From: QHXN01 sp032162705
GTDB lineage: Bacteria > Acidobacteriota > Blastocatellia > Pyrinomonadales > Pyrinomonadaceae
Direction of reading: 5' to 3'
DNA length: 64,000 nt
Assembly (NCBI GenBank): GCA_032162705.1
Contig: JAVRON010000092.1
Coordinates: 1 to 64,000, forward strand
Made by a program: the position numbers and the translations under genes. The notes beneath the pieces were generated by a model. That model made no database searches, was not told the DNA's origin, and saw only the letters and a program-made list of their open reading frames with translations. Below, piece by piece: positions 1 through 7,484 of the stretch; positions within the stretch are counted from its first letter, which is position 1, and each line of letters begins with the position of its first letter.

Positions 1-1
1 G

Positions 2-718
2 TTAGACAAGAGCAGAGAGCTTGTCTTACAGCACCCGCTGAGTATTGAACTTCTTAGGGATATAGCCATCTCATGTTGGGGAATTTTGTGGCAAACCAAA
101 ATTGGCGATGGGGCGACGGCGTTTCGACTCGACGAGGTAGAAGTTCCTTCTACTGTTATCGGGTATCTCTTTGAGAAATTGTTTGCACGTGAACTGGCCG
201 CTCGTCTGCCGACAGACTGGCGCGGCGGGCAAAGCAAGGAGGAGAAGGATATTGTCTGTCTAAGCGACCCTCGCTTCTCAACTGAAATGAAAACCTCGGG
301 CCAGCTTGGCCTGAAGATATTCGGTAACCGCAGCTACGGGCAGAAGACGGAAGATGCTTTGGTCTCAAAGCCTGAGAAATCCGGGTACTACATCACGGTA
401 AATTTTTACAAGAAGGCGTTAAGTCTCATTAGGTTTGGATGGATAGATGTTTCCGACTGGAAACCTCAAAAGTCAGAAACTGGACAAGCTGCGTCACTCG
501 TGCCGGAGGTTTATGAATCCAAGCTACTCGAAATACCCGGACGATATCGCCTAAGCGCTCCGGTCGGAGTGATGGAAGGAATCGGTAAGAAGACGGCGGA
601 AACTTTTGCCGAAGATGGTATCCTGACGATCTATGATTTAATCAATTATGAAGGATCGAGCGGGCCTATACAAAAGTTTCGTGAGATGGCAAGGGCGAAA
701 TTCGTGGCCGAAATTTAA
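2..718 (+). CDS. ScaI-family type II restriction endonuclease (5' end outside window)
   Basis: Likely the nuclease of a ScaI-like restriction-modification system, cutting unmethylated DNA at a short palindrome (ScaI itself cuts AGTACT). The frame is open to the left edge, so the TTG at base 86 is probably internal. Upstream residues such as HPLS and the later FGNRSYGQ block fit the ScaI family as I remember it. A PD-(D/E)XK-like core is visible: EKD at bases 242-250 and EMK at 284-292. The C-terminal part contains a helix-hairpin-helix-like stretch (GVMEGIGKKTAETF). It overlaps the convergent methylase by 4 bp. Base composition is AT-rich compared with the rest of the window, which suggests horizontal transfer. 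The recognition site is inferred from the family only. Confidence 0.82.
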   Translation, partial: LDKSRELVLQHPLSIELLRDIAISCWGILWQTKIGDGATAFRLDEVEVPSTVIGYLFEKLFARELAARLPTDWRGGQSKEEKDIVCLSDPRFSTEMKTSGQLGLKIFGNRSYGQKTEDALVSKPEKSGYYITVNFYKKALSLIRFGWIDVSDWKPQKSETGQAASLVPEVYESKLLEIPGRYRLSAPVGVMEGIGKKTAETFAEDGILTIYDLINYEGSSGPIQKFREMARAKFVAEI

Positions 719-1620
719 AAACGTGATTCCATTCTGTTTTCCACATCATGAGAAAGATTCTCCTCGAACATACGTTGCTGTATTCCTTCAAGCTGCTTTA
801 CTCCTAAGTAATTTTCTATGCGCTTGGCGGCTATCTCACAATACTCTTCCTTAAGCTCGAATCCGACCACATAACGTTGAAGATTTAATGCTGCGACCAC
901 AGTTGTCCCCGACCCCATAAATGGATCGAGGATGACTTCCTCCTTATTCGAGGTAGCTCTGATTATCCGGTCTACTACTGTTACCGGGAACTGTGCAGGA
1001 TGCGGCGTTCTTTCTTTTGAAGACCTATTTCTGCCTGACGTGACTTTAGGAATTTGCCAGACATCGGTCGGATTCTTTCCTAAAGGATTAACTTTTATTT
1101 TGCCGTTCTTTTTCTGATTCGGGTATTTAACGTTAGGATCACGTACTTCATCAAGGTTGAAGGTATATTCGTCATGGGTTTTAACATACCACAAGAATTT
1201 CTCGTTTCTGGGTGAGAAAAAAATCTTCCCTGCAATGCCCGCGCTATAGTTCCAGACTATCTCTTGAATAAAATAGAATGGTGATTTGTTCCAGATAAGG
1301 TAAGGAAGTGGAATCGCTTTACCACATCCCGGAATGTTGACGTATCCGAGATTCAACCAGAATGCCCCATTCACAATGGTTATACGATGAACCTCGTTGA
1401 GCCAAGAACCACACCACTCAAGATAGTGTTCCAGAGGTAATGGCTCTTCGTATTCTTTGCCAATATTATAAGGCGGGCTTGTTACCGTGAGATGTACCAA
1501 CGCGTCAGGGAGCGCTTGCATGGCAGCAAGGCAGTCAAGATTGTAGATAAGACAGCCATCGTTATAGTAATAAGGCTCGCCTAAAATTTCGCGAAACTTG
1601 CTGAATGGCGTCAAATTCAT
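715..1620 (-). CDS. DNA (cytosine-N4-type) methyltransferase, ScaI-like modification enzyme
   Basis: Protective methylase of the restriction-modification pair; S-adenosylmethionine donates a methyl group to an exocyclic amino group. The catalytic motif TSPPYN lies at residues 47-52 and the AdoMet-binding DPFMGSGTT at about 232-240. This order is that of beta-class enzymes, and SPPY favours N4-cytosine over N6-adenine. Length (301 aa) is normal. An AAGGAG lies only one base before the ATG, so the TTG at codon 3 (spacing about 7) may be the real start. The gene has its own near-consensus promoter and a roughly 20-base leader. Convergent with the nuclease gene, overlapping by 4 bp. Confidence 0.88.
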   Translation of the reverse strand: MNLTPFSKFREILGEPYYYNDGCLIYNLDCLAAMQALPDALVHLTVTSPPYNIGKEYEEPLPLEHYLEWCGSWLNEVHRITIVNGAFWLNLGYVNIPGCGKAIPLPYLIWNKSPFYFIQEIVWNYSAGIAGKIFFSPRNEKFLWYVKTHDEYTFNLDEVRDPNVKYPNQKKNGKIKVNPLGKNPTDVWQIPKVTSGRNRSSKERTPHPAQFPVTVVDRIIRATSNKEEVILDPFMGSGTTVVAALNLQRYVVGFELKEEYCEIAAKRIENYLGVKQLEGIQQRMFEENLSHDVENRMESRF

Positions 1621-1646
1621 ACTCCTTGTTGAAGAATAAAATGTTA

Positions 1647-1675
1647 CTTATAGTATGCATATGTGATTGTGTCAA
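1647..1675 (-). promoter_or_regulatory. sigma70-type promoter of the methylase gene
   Basis: On the minus strand a perfect -35 TTGACA (1670-1675) is separated by 17 bp from -10 TATAAG (1647-1652). The expected start point is near 1640, about 20 bases before the methylase start codon. The strong consensus fits constitutive expression of the protective methylase. Confidence 0.7.
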
Positions 1676-1768
1676 GCAGTTGATTTATCGAAGTAGTTAA
1701 ATTGCTGTCCCTCCTATTTCTTCAATAAAAAAGAAAGGCTCTCTGGAAAAGGATTCATTAATGCAGAC

Positions 1769-1809
1769 TTGACAGTTAGCCGGTAAATGATGTAAGTAAG
1801 TGCTTACTT
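1769..1809 (+). promoter_or_regulatory. Probable promoter and TetR operator of the efflux operon
   Basis: A -35-like TTGACA lies at 1769-1774; the -10 is not obvious. Where it would fall there is a 16-bp palindrome, aagtaag-tg-cttactt (1794-1809), with perfect 7-bp arms. The site is 37 bp upstream of a tetR gene and overlaps the promoter, as expected for an autoregulated TetR repressor. Binding is inferred from position and symmetry. Confidence 0.6.
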
Positions 1810-1845
1810 CATTTGCGATAAGGACTAGGAGTTTTAAATAAAAGC

Positions 1846-2658
1846 ATGAGCAGACACGCCGAGACCGGGAGCGCGGACGCCGCCGTTTTGGCCGCACAGA
1901 CGGGCGGGCGCATGGCTGGCGGGGAGCGTCGCCTCCAGATCGTGCGCGTCGCGATGCGGCTCTTCTCCGAGCGCGGCTTTCGCGGCACGACCACGAAAGA
2001 GATCGCGCAGGCCGCAGGCGTCTCCGAGGCGATTATCTTCCGCCACTTCGCCACCAAGGATGAACTCTACACGGCCATCATCGACTACAAGGCTTGCGCC
2101 GGACTCGGCCTGAGTCAGATGCGGTCTGAGGACGGGCCGCGGGCCGTCGTCGAGAGCATCTGCGGCTGCGCGGGCGAGGCCGTGAATGCGTCGGACGACC
2201 GCGCGGTCTTCCAGACAATCGCGCTCTCGATGTTGGAGCATCACCAGAGCGACCCGGATTTTCTGCGGCTGTTGATGTATCTGGCGCTCGAAGGCCACAC
2301 GCTCGCACAGACTTTCTGGGACAAGAACGTGCGCGTGCTCTACGAGTTCCTCGGCGGATACGTGCGCCGCCGCCAGCGCGAAGGTGCTTTCCGCGACGTA
2401 GAACCTTACGCCGCCGTACGCGTCTTCCTCGGCACGATCATTAACCACTCGCTCAGCAATCTCCTCTGGGACAAAGACCCCGCACGTCGAATCCTCAACG
2501 TGTCGAACGAAGAGGCCGCGCGCGAGTTCACGGAGATACTTCTGCGCGGCATCGTCACAGAGACGGGCGCGACGCAGTCGAAGCGGGGTGAACAGCAGAG
2601 TCGCGCCGCGTTCAAGGGCGGCAACAAAGCCGCGAAGAGTAGAACCAAAAAGAAGTGA
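1846..2658 (+). CDS. TetR/AcrR-family transcriptional repressor of the efflux operon
   Basis: One-component regulator expected to repress the pump genes that follow and release DNA on binding a toxic ligand. The TetR helix-turn-helix is at about residues 25-75: helix LQIVRVAMRLFSERGF, then TTTKEIAQAAGVSEAIIFRHF. The ligand-binding C-terminal half is not recognisable to a subclass. The protein has a roughly 23-residue N-terminal extension and a basic tail rich in Lys and Arg, giving 270 aa against the usual 190-220. AGGAG lies 15 bases before the ATG; a later start at Met23 is possible. Its stop overlaps a GTG start candidate of the next gene, so it is probably cotranscribed with the pump. The palindrome upstream is its likely operator. 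Confidence 0.85.
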   Translation: MSRHAETGSADAAVLAAQTGGRMAGGERRLQIVRVAMRLFSERGFRGTTTKEIAQAAGVSEAIIFRHFATKDELYTAIIDYKACAGLGLSQMRSEDGPRAVVESICGCAGEAVNASDDRAVFQTIALSMLEHHQSDPDFLRLLMYLALEGHTLAQTFWDKNVRVLYEFLGGYVRRRQREGAFRDVEPYAAVRVFLGTIINHSLSNLLWDKDPARRILNVSNEEAAREFTEILLRGIVTETGATQSKRGEQQSRAAFKGGNKAAKSRTKKK

Positions 2659-3935
2659 ACGCCATGATCTCCCTTCATCATCAGAAGATAAAAACGCTCA
2701 TCGCGCTTCCCATCGTAGTCGCGCTGTCGTTCGCGCTTTCCTCGTGTAGCGGCTCAAGCGCACAGGCCAACAAGAAGGACGCTGCCGTCACGGCGGTCGC
2801 AACGCCGCAGGCCGTAGACGTGACGACCGCCCCGGCCATCACGCGCGACCTGCCGCGCTTCATCGAAGCGACGGGCGGCCTCGCTGCGGACGAGCAGACG
2901 GATGTGGCTCCGACGGTTGGCGGGCGCGTCATCTCGGTCGGTTGTGACCTCGGCAGCTTCGTGCAGAAGGGGCAGGTCATCGCGCAGCTCGACTCGGCGG
3001 ACGCGCGCCTCAAGGTCGAGCAGGCGCAGGCCGCGCTCGCTCAGGCCAACTCTTCGATAGTGCAGGCCGAGACGCGCATCGGGCTGGCGCACGGGCAGAA
3101 GTTCGACCCCGTGCGCGTCGCCGAAGTCCAGTCGGCGCGCGCCGCCTTCGACCTCGCCGAGAAACAGCTTCGACGTTTCGAGCAGCTACTCGAATCCGGT
3201 GACGTGTCGCGCTCGGCCTACGACCAGCAGCGCGCGCAGCGTGACCAGTTGCGAGAGCAGTACCAGTCGGAGTTGACGAAGGCGAACCAGTCTTACGCCG
3301 CCGTGCAGACGGCGCGCGCCGCAGCCGACGCCGCTCGCGTCTCGGTCGAGCAGGCGCAGAAGGGCGTCCGCGACGTGACGGTCTACGCGCCCATCAGCGG
3401 CTACGTCTCAGACCGCCCGGCCGATGTGGGCGAGTACGTCTCGACCAGCTCGAAGGTCGCGACCATCGTCCGCACCAACCCTCTGCGCGTACGCATCGAC
3501 ATCCCCGAGCAGGCCATCTCGAACGTGCGACCGGGGCAGAGCGTGTCGGTCTCCGTGAGCACATACCCCGACCGCAGCTTCGCCGGAAGGGTCGCGCGCG
3601 TCTCGCCGAACGTCTCGGCGGCGTCGCGCACGCTTACCGTCGAGGCCGATGTCGATAACGGCGAGAACCTTCTCAAGCCGGGCCAGTTCGCCACCATCCG
3701 CGTGCTGATGTCGCAGTCAGACCCGGCGCTGCTCGTCCCCGCGCGTGCCGTGCGGACGGATGGGACGACCAGCCGCGTCTTCGTCATCAAGGACGGAGTG
3801 GCGCATGAGCGTCTGGTCGCCACGGGGCAGACGGACGGCGACCTGATTGAGATTAAAGGCAACGTCTCAGCCGACGAACTCGTCGCCACCTCGAACGTCG
3901 AGCAGTTGGCCGACGGCGTGCCGGTCAGACAATGA
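2655..3935 (+). CDS. RND efflux periplasmic adaptor (membrane fusion protein), lipoprotein
   Basis: HlyD/AcrA-type adaptor linking the inner-membrane RND permease to the outer-membrane channel. The N-terminus is a lipoprotein signal (hydrophobic stretch ending LSSC, about residues 19-33). A split biotinyl-lipoyl domain follows (VGCDLGSFVQKGQVIAQLDSA in the first half, VTVYAPISGYVSDRPADVGE in the second). It flanks a coiled-coil hairpin rich in Gln and Ala (about residues 115-235). Then come beta-barrel and membrane-proximal domains. The GTG at 2655 overlaps the tetR stop; the ATG at 2664 is equally possible. Length (426 aa) is standard. Second gene of a tetR-adaptor-permease-channel operon. 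Confidence 0.92.
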   Translation: MNAMISLHHQKIKTLIALPIVVALSFALSSCSGSSAQANKKDAAVTAVATPQAVDVTTAPAITRDLPRFIEATGGLAADEQTDVAPTVGGRVISVGCDLGSFVQKGQVIAQLDSADARLKVEQAQAALAQANSSIVQAETRIGLAHGQKFDPVRVAEVQSARAAFDLAEKQLRRFEQLLESGDVSRSAYDQQRAQRDQLREQYQSELTKANQSYAAVQTARAAADAARVSVEQAQKGVRDVTVYAPISGYVSDRPADVGEYVSTSSKVATIVRTNPLRVRIDIPEQAISNVRPGQSVSVSVSTYPDRSFAGRVARVSPNVSAASRTLTVEADVDNGENLLKPGQFATIRVLMSQSDPALLVPARAVRTDGTTSRVFVIKDGVAHERLVATGQTDGDLIEIKGNVSADELVATSNVEQLADGVPVRQ

Positions 3936-3940
3936 GGAAT

Positions 3941-4076
3941 TTTAGATTTTTGATTTGCGATTTTTGATTTTGTTGTAGTCAGCAAGTATCGCTCAGCGAG
4001 AGACAAAAAGCTGAGCGTCGAAAGCTGAGTGCCGACAGCTCTTCAAATCGCAAATCAAAATCAAAAAGCAAAAATC
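3941..4076. repeat. Intergenic inverted repeat A, words of the gatttttgattt type
   Basis: The left arm (about 3941-3971) and right arm (about 4045-4076) are reverse complements over a core tgatttgcgattt, with further T/A-rich word matches. A nested 7-bp stem, gctcagc/gctgagc, sits in the loop. The right arm runs directly into the ATG of the permease gene at 4077, where no Shine-Dalgarno sequence is visible. The element lies inside the operon, between adaptor and permease. Confidence 0.65.
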
Positions 4077-7000
4077 ATGCAAAAACTTGCTGAAATTTGT
4101 GTTCGCCGACCCGTCTTCGCGACGATGCTGATTCTGTCTCTGACGGTCGTGGGCGTGTTCTCGTTCTCGACTCTGGGCGTTGACCTGTTCCCGAAGATCG
4201 ATTTGCCGACGATCACGGTGACGGTCGTCAATCCGGGCGCAAGCCCGCGCGAGATCGAGACGGAGGTGACGGACAAGGTAGAGTCCGCCGTCAACACCAT
4301 CAGCGGCATCGACGAGCTGCGCTCGACCTCGGTCGAGGGCGTCTCGCAGGTCTTCGTCACGTTCCTGCTCGATAAGAACGCAGACGTAGCCGCGCAGGAG
4401 ATTCGCGACAAGGTCAACCTCATCTCCGGCGACCTGCCCGAGACCGCCGAGCAGCCCATCATCCAGAAGCTCGATACGGACGCCGCGCCCGTCCTGCGCA
4501 TCGCCGTCTCCGCCAACAAGGGCTTGCGCGAAGTCACGGACATCGCCGACAAGGACATCAAGAAGCGCATCGAGTCGATCAACGGCGTCGGCAACGTCGC
4601 CATCATCGGCGGCGCGACCCGCGAGATACACGTCTGGGTAGACCCTGACAAGATGCGCGCCTACAACATCACCGTCCCCGATGTGGTCGCCGCCGTCCGC
4701 GCGCAGAACATGGAAGTTCCCGGCGGACGACTCGACGAGGGCACGCGCGAGCTGACCGTACGCACGATGGGGCGCATCACGAACCCCGCGGACTTTAACA
4801 ACATCGCCGTCTCGTCGCACGGCGGCTACGCCGTCAAAATCTCCGACATCGGCTACACGGCAGACGAGTCTGAAGAGCAGCGTACGAGCGCGCGTCTGAA
4901 CGGCCAGCCCGCCGTGACGCTCGTCGTCTCGAAGCAGTCGGGACAGAACACCGTGCAGGTCTCGGACGCCGTGAAGGAACGCCTGAAAGAGCTTCAGCCC
5001 GGCTTAGAGAAGAAGGGCGTGCGGACGCAGCTTGTCGGCGACCAGTCGATCTTCATCAAGGCGGCGGTCGAGGCCATCGAGACGCACCTCATCGAAGGCG
5101 GACTGCTCGCGGCGCTCGTCGTTTTTCTCTTCCTCTGGAACTTCCGCTCAACCTTAATCGCGGCCATCGCTATTCCGACCTCGATTATCGCCACCTTCGG
5201 CCTGATGGCCGCGATGGGCTACACGCTCAATCAAATCACGATGCTCGCGCTCACCTTGATGGTCGGCATCGTGATCGACGACGCCATCGTGGTCTTGGAG
5301 AACATCTTCCGCTTCGTCGAGGAGAAGGGCTACGACGCTTTTCAGGCGGCCATCGAGGGCACGCGCGAGATCGGGCTGGCCGTCATGGCGACGACGCTCT
5401 CGCTGCTTGCCGTCTTCATCCCGGTCGGCTTTATGGGCGGCATCGTCGGGCGCTTCATGTCCAGTTTCGGCTTCACCTCTTCGTTCGCCATTGCCGTCTC
5501 CTTGCTCGTCTCGTTCACGCTGACGCCGATGCTCGCCGCGCGTCTCATCAAGCGCGAGACGGCCCCCGAAGGGCCCGGCACCGCGTCGGTTCCGTCCGAA
5601 GGCGACGCGCCCGCGGGCCTCGCCGACGAATCGAAGGTCTTGGCGGGAAGTCCCGCCGCGCTCTCGACAGCGCACGAGACCGCCGACGCGGAGATGACGG
5701 ACGCGCCGCCCTCCGAGGAAGTCGCCGCGGCCAATGCCTCGCGCGAGCTACACGCGCCGCACTCTTCAAAAGAGTCGCGTTGGTACAGACCCGTTGACCG
5801 CACATACACGTGGATGCTCCGCTGGTCGATGGCTCATCGCTGGGTGGTCGTCCTCGCGTGCGTGCTCGTCATCGTGAGCATCGTTCCGCTCTTCAAGTTA
5901 GTCGGCAAGAACTTCCTGCCCGTGGACGACCAGTCGCAGTTCGAGGTCAGCGTCCGCGCGCCCGAAGGCTCGACGCTCGCGGCGACTTCCGCCGTCGTTG
6001 ACAAGATTGCCGCCGACATACGACAGATGCCCGGCGTCACAGATACGCTCGTCACCATCGGCAGCGGGCAGCAGCAGACCGTCAACCTCGCTTCGATCTA
6101 CGTCAAGCTGGCTGACCTCAAGGAGCGCAACCTCTCACAGCTTGATTTGATGGGCAAGGCGCGCGAGCTGGTAGCGAAGAATTATCCGAAGGAGCTGCGC
6201 GCCAGCGTGCAGCCGGTGGCGGCCATCTCTGGAGGCGGCAACCGTAACTCCGACATTCAGTACGTCATCGGGGGCCCAGACCTTCAGAAGCTCACGGAGT
6301 ATTCCGCGAAGCTTCTGGAGAAGATGAAGACCATCCCCGATGTGGTTGACGCAGACTCGACGCTCATCACGGGCAAGCCCGAGGTGCAGGTACACATCGA
6401 CCGCGCGCGCGCCGCAGACCTCGGCGTCAAGGTGGGCGACATCGCGCAGGCTTTGAACGTGCTGGTCGCCGGGCAGAAGGTCTCGACCTTCAACGAGGGC
6501 ACAGACCAGTACGACGTGCGTGTGCGCGCCGTCGGACAGGCACGCACAAGCCCCGAGGCGCTTGCGAATCTGTTCGTGCAGTCGTCGAAGACGGGCTGGA
6601 CGAATCTCTCGAACCTCGTGCATTTGGAGGAGGGGACGGGCCCGTCGGCGATTGACCGTCTCAACCGGCAGCGGCAGGTGACGCTGATGGCGAACGTGAG
6701 GCCGGGCGGCTCGCAGGCGGCGGTCATCGACCGGATGAACCAGTTCGTCAAAGAGCTGAACGTAGACCCTTCGTACACGACGGGGCTTGCAGGGCGCTCG
6801 AAGGAGTTGGGGCGCGCGGGCTACTACTTCATGCTGGCCTTCACTCTCTCGTTCATCTTCATGTACATGATTCTGGCGGCGCAGTTCGAGTCGTTCATCC
6901 ACCCTGTGACGATTCTCCTGACGCTGCCGCTCGCGATTCCGTTCGGCATACTTAGTCTGCTGCTGACGGGTCAGTCGGTGAACATCTTCTCGGGGCTTGG

Positions 7001-7421
7001 ACTTCTCCTGCTGTTCGGCGTGGTGAAGAAGAACGCGATTCTCCAGATCGACCACACGAACGAGCTTCGCTCGCACGGCATGGAGCGACTCGAAGCCATC
7101 GTTCAGGCGAACCGCGACCGTCTGCGACCGATTCTGATGACAACCGTCGCGCTCGTCGCGGGCATGCTGCCGCTGACGCTCTCGACGGGGCCCGGCTCAG
7201 GCACGAATCGCTCCATCGGCGTGCTTGTCGTCGGTGGTCAAAGTTTATGCTTGTTGCTGACGCTTCTGGCCGTGCCGGTCTTCTACTCGCTCTTCGACGA
7301 CGTGTCACGCAGCCGCGTCTTCTCGCGCGTCTGGGCGAGCGTGGGCGGTACGTTTGCGTGGGCACGGCGGCGCGCAACCGCGACCGCGCACATGTTCTTC
7401 GGCTTGATAGGTAAGCAATAG
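4077..7421 (+). CDS. RND-family multidrug efflux permease (AcrB/MexB-like, HAE1)
   Basis: Proton-driven inner-membrane pump that exports hydrophobic toxic compounds through the adaptor and TolC partner. The start chosen is the ATG of MQKLAEICVRRPVF, the typical beginning of the family; an upstream GTG would add an atypical 16 residues. Proton-relay residues are visible: GIVIDDAIVV in TM4 (about residue 398) and GVVKKNAIL in TM10. Two large periplasmic porter loops follow TM1 and TM7. Unusual is a Pro/Ala/Glu-rich insertion of about 70 residues (about 495-565) between TM6 and TM7, on the cytoplasmic side. Length is 1114 aa against about 1050 for AcrB, and the insertion explains the difference. 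Confidence 0.93.
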   Translation: MQKLAEICVRRPVFATMLILSLTVVGVFSFSTLGVDLFPKIDLPTITVTVVNPGASPREIETEVTDKVESAVNTISGIDELRSTSVEGVSQVFVTFLLDKNADVAAQEIRDKVNLISGDLPETAEQPIIQKLDTDAAPVLRIAVSANKGLREVTDIADKDIKKRIESINGVGNVAIIGGATREIHVWVDPDKMRAYNITVPDVVAAVRAQNMEVPGGRLDEGTRELTVRTMGRITNPADFNNIAVSSHGGYAVKISDIGYTADESEEQRTSARLNGQPAVTLVVSKQSGQNTVQVSDAVKERLKELQPGLEKKGVRTQLVGDQSIFIKAAVEAIETHLIEGGLLAALVVFLFLWNFRSTLIAAIAIPTSIIATFGLMAAMGYTLNQITMLALTLMVGIVIDDAIVVLENIFRFVEEKGYDAFQAAIEGTREIGLAVMATTLSLLAVFIPVGFMGGIVGRFMSSFGFTSSFAIAVSLLVSFTLTPMLAARLIKRETAPEGPGTASVPSEGDAPAGLADESKVLAGSPAALSTAHETADAEMTDAPPSEEVAAANASRELHAPHSSKESRWYRPVDRTYTWMLRWSMAHRWVVVLACVLVIVSIVPLFKLVGKNFLPVDDQSQFEVSVRAPEGSTLAATSAVVDKIAADIRQMPGVTDTLVTIGSGQQQTVNLASIYVKLADLKERNLSQLDLMGKARELVAKNYPKELRASVQPVAAISGGGNRNSDIQYVIGGPDLQKLTEYSAKLLEKMKTIPDVVDADSTLITGKPEVQVHIDRARAADLGVKVGDIAQALNVLVAGQKVSTFNEGTDQYDVRVRAVGQARTSPEALANLFVQSSKTGWTNLSNLVHLEEGTGPSAIDRLNRQRQVTLMANVRPGGSQAAVIDRMNQFVKELNVDPSYTTGLAGRSKELGRAGYYFMLAFTLSFIFMYMILAAQFESFIHPVTILLTLPLAIPFGILSLLLTGQSVNIFSGLGLLLLFGVVKKNAILQIDHTNELRSHGMERLEAIVQANRDRLRPILMTTVALVAGMLPLTLSTGPGSGTNRSIGVLVVGGQSLCLLLTLLAVPVFYSLFDDVSRSRVFSRVWASVGGTFAWARRRATATAHMFFGLIGKQ

Positions 7422-7423
7422 GA

Positions 7424-7448
7424 AAGCCCTTTCGCTTCTTCGGGGCTT
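7424..7448 (+). terminator. Short hairpin between permease and channel genes
   Basis: Stem aagccc/gggctt with a 13-base loop, just after the permease stop. There is no clear T-run, so it may be an attenuating or RNA-stabilising hairpin within the operon rather than a full terminator. Confidence 0.35.
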
Positions 7449-7484
7449 AAGTGGAAAGCTTTATACGGTTCTCATTCGTCAGGT

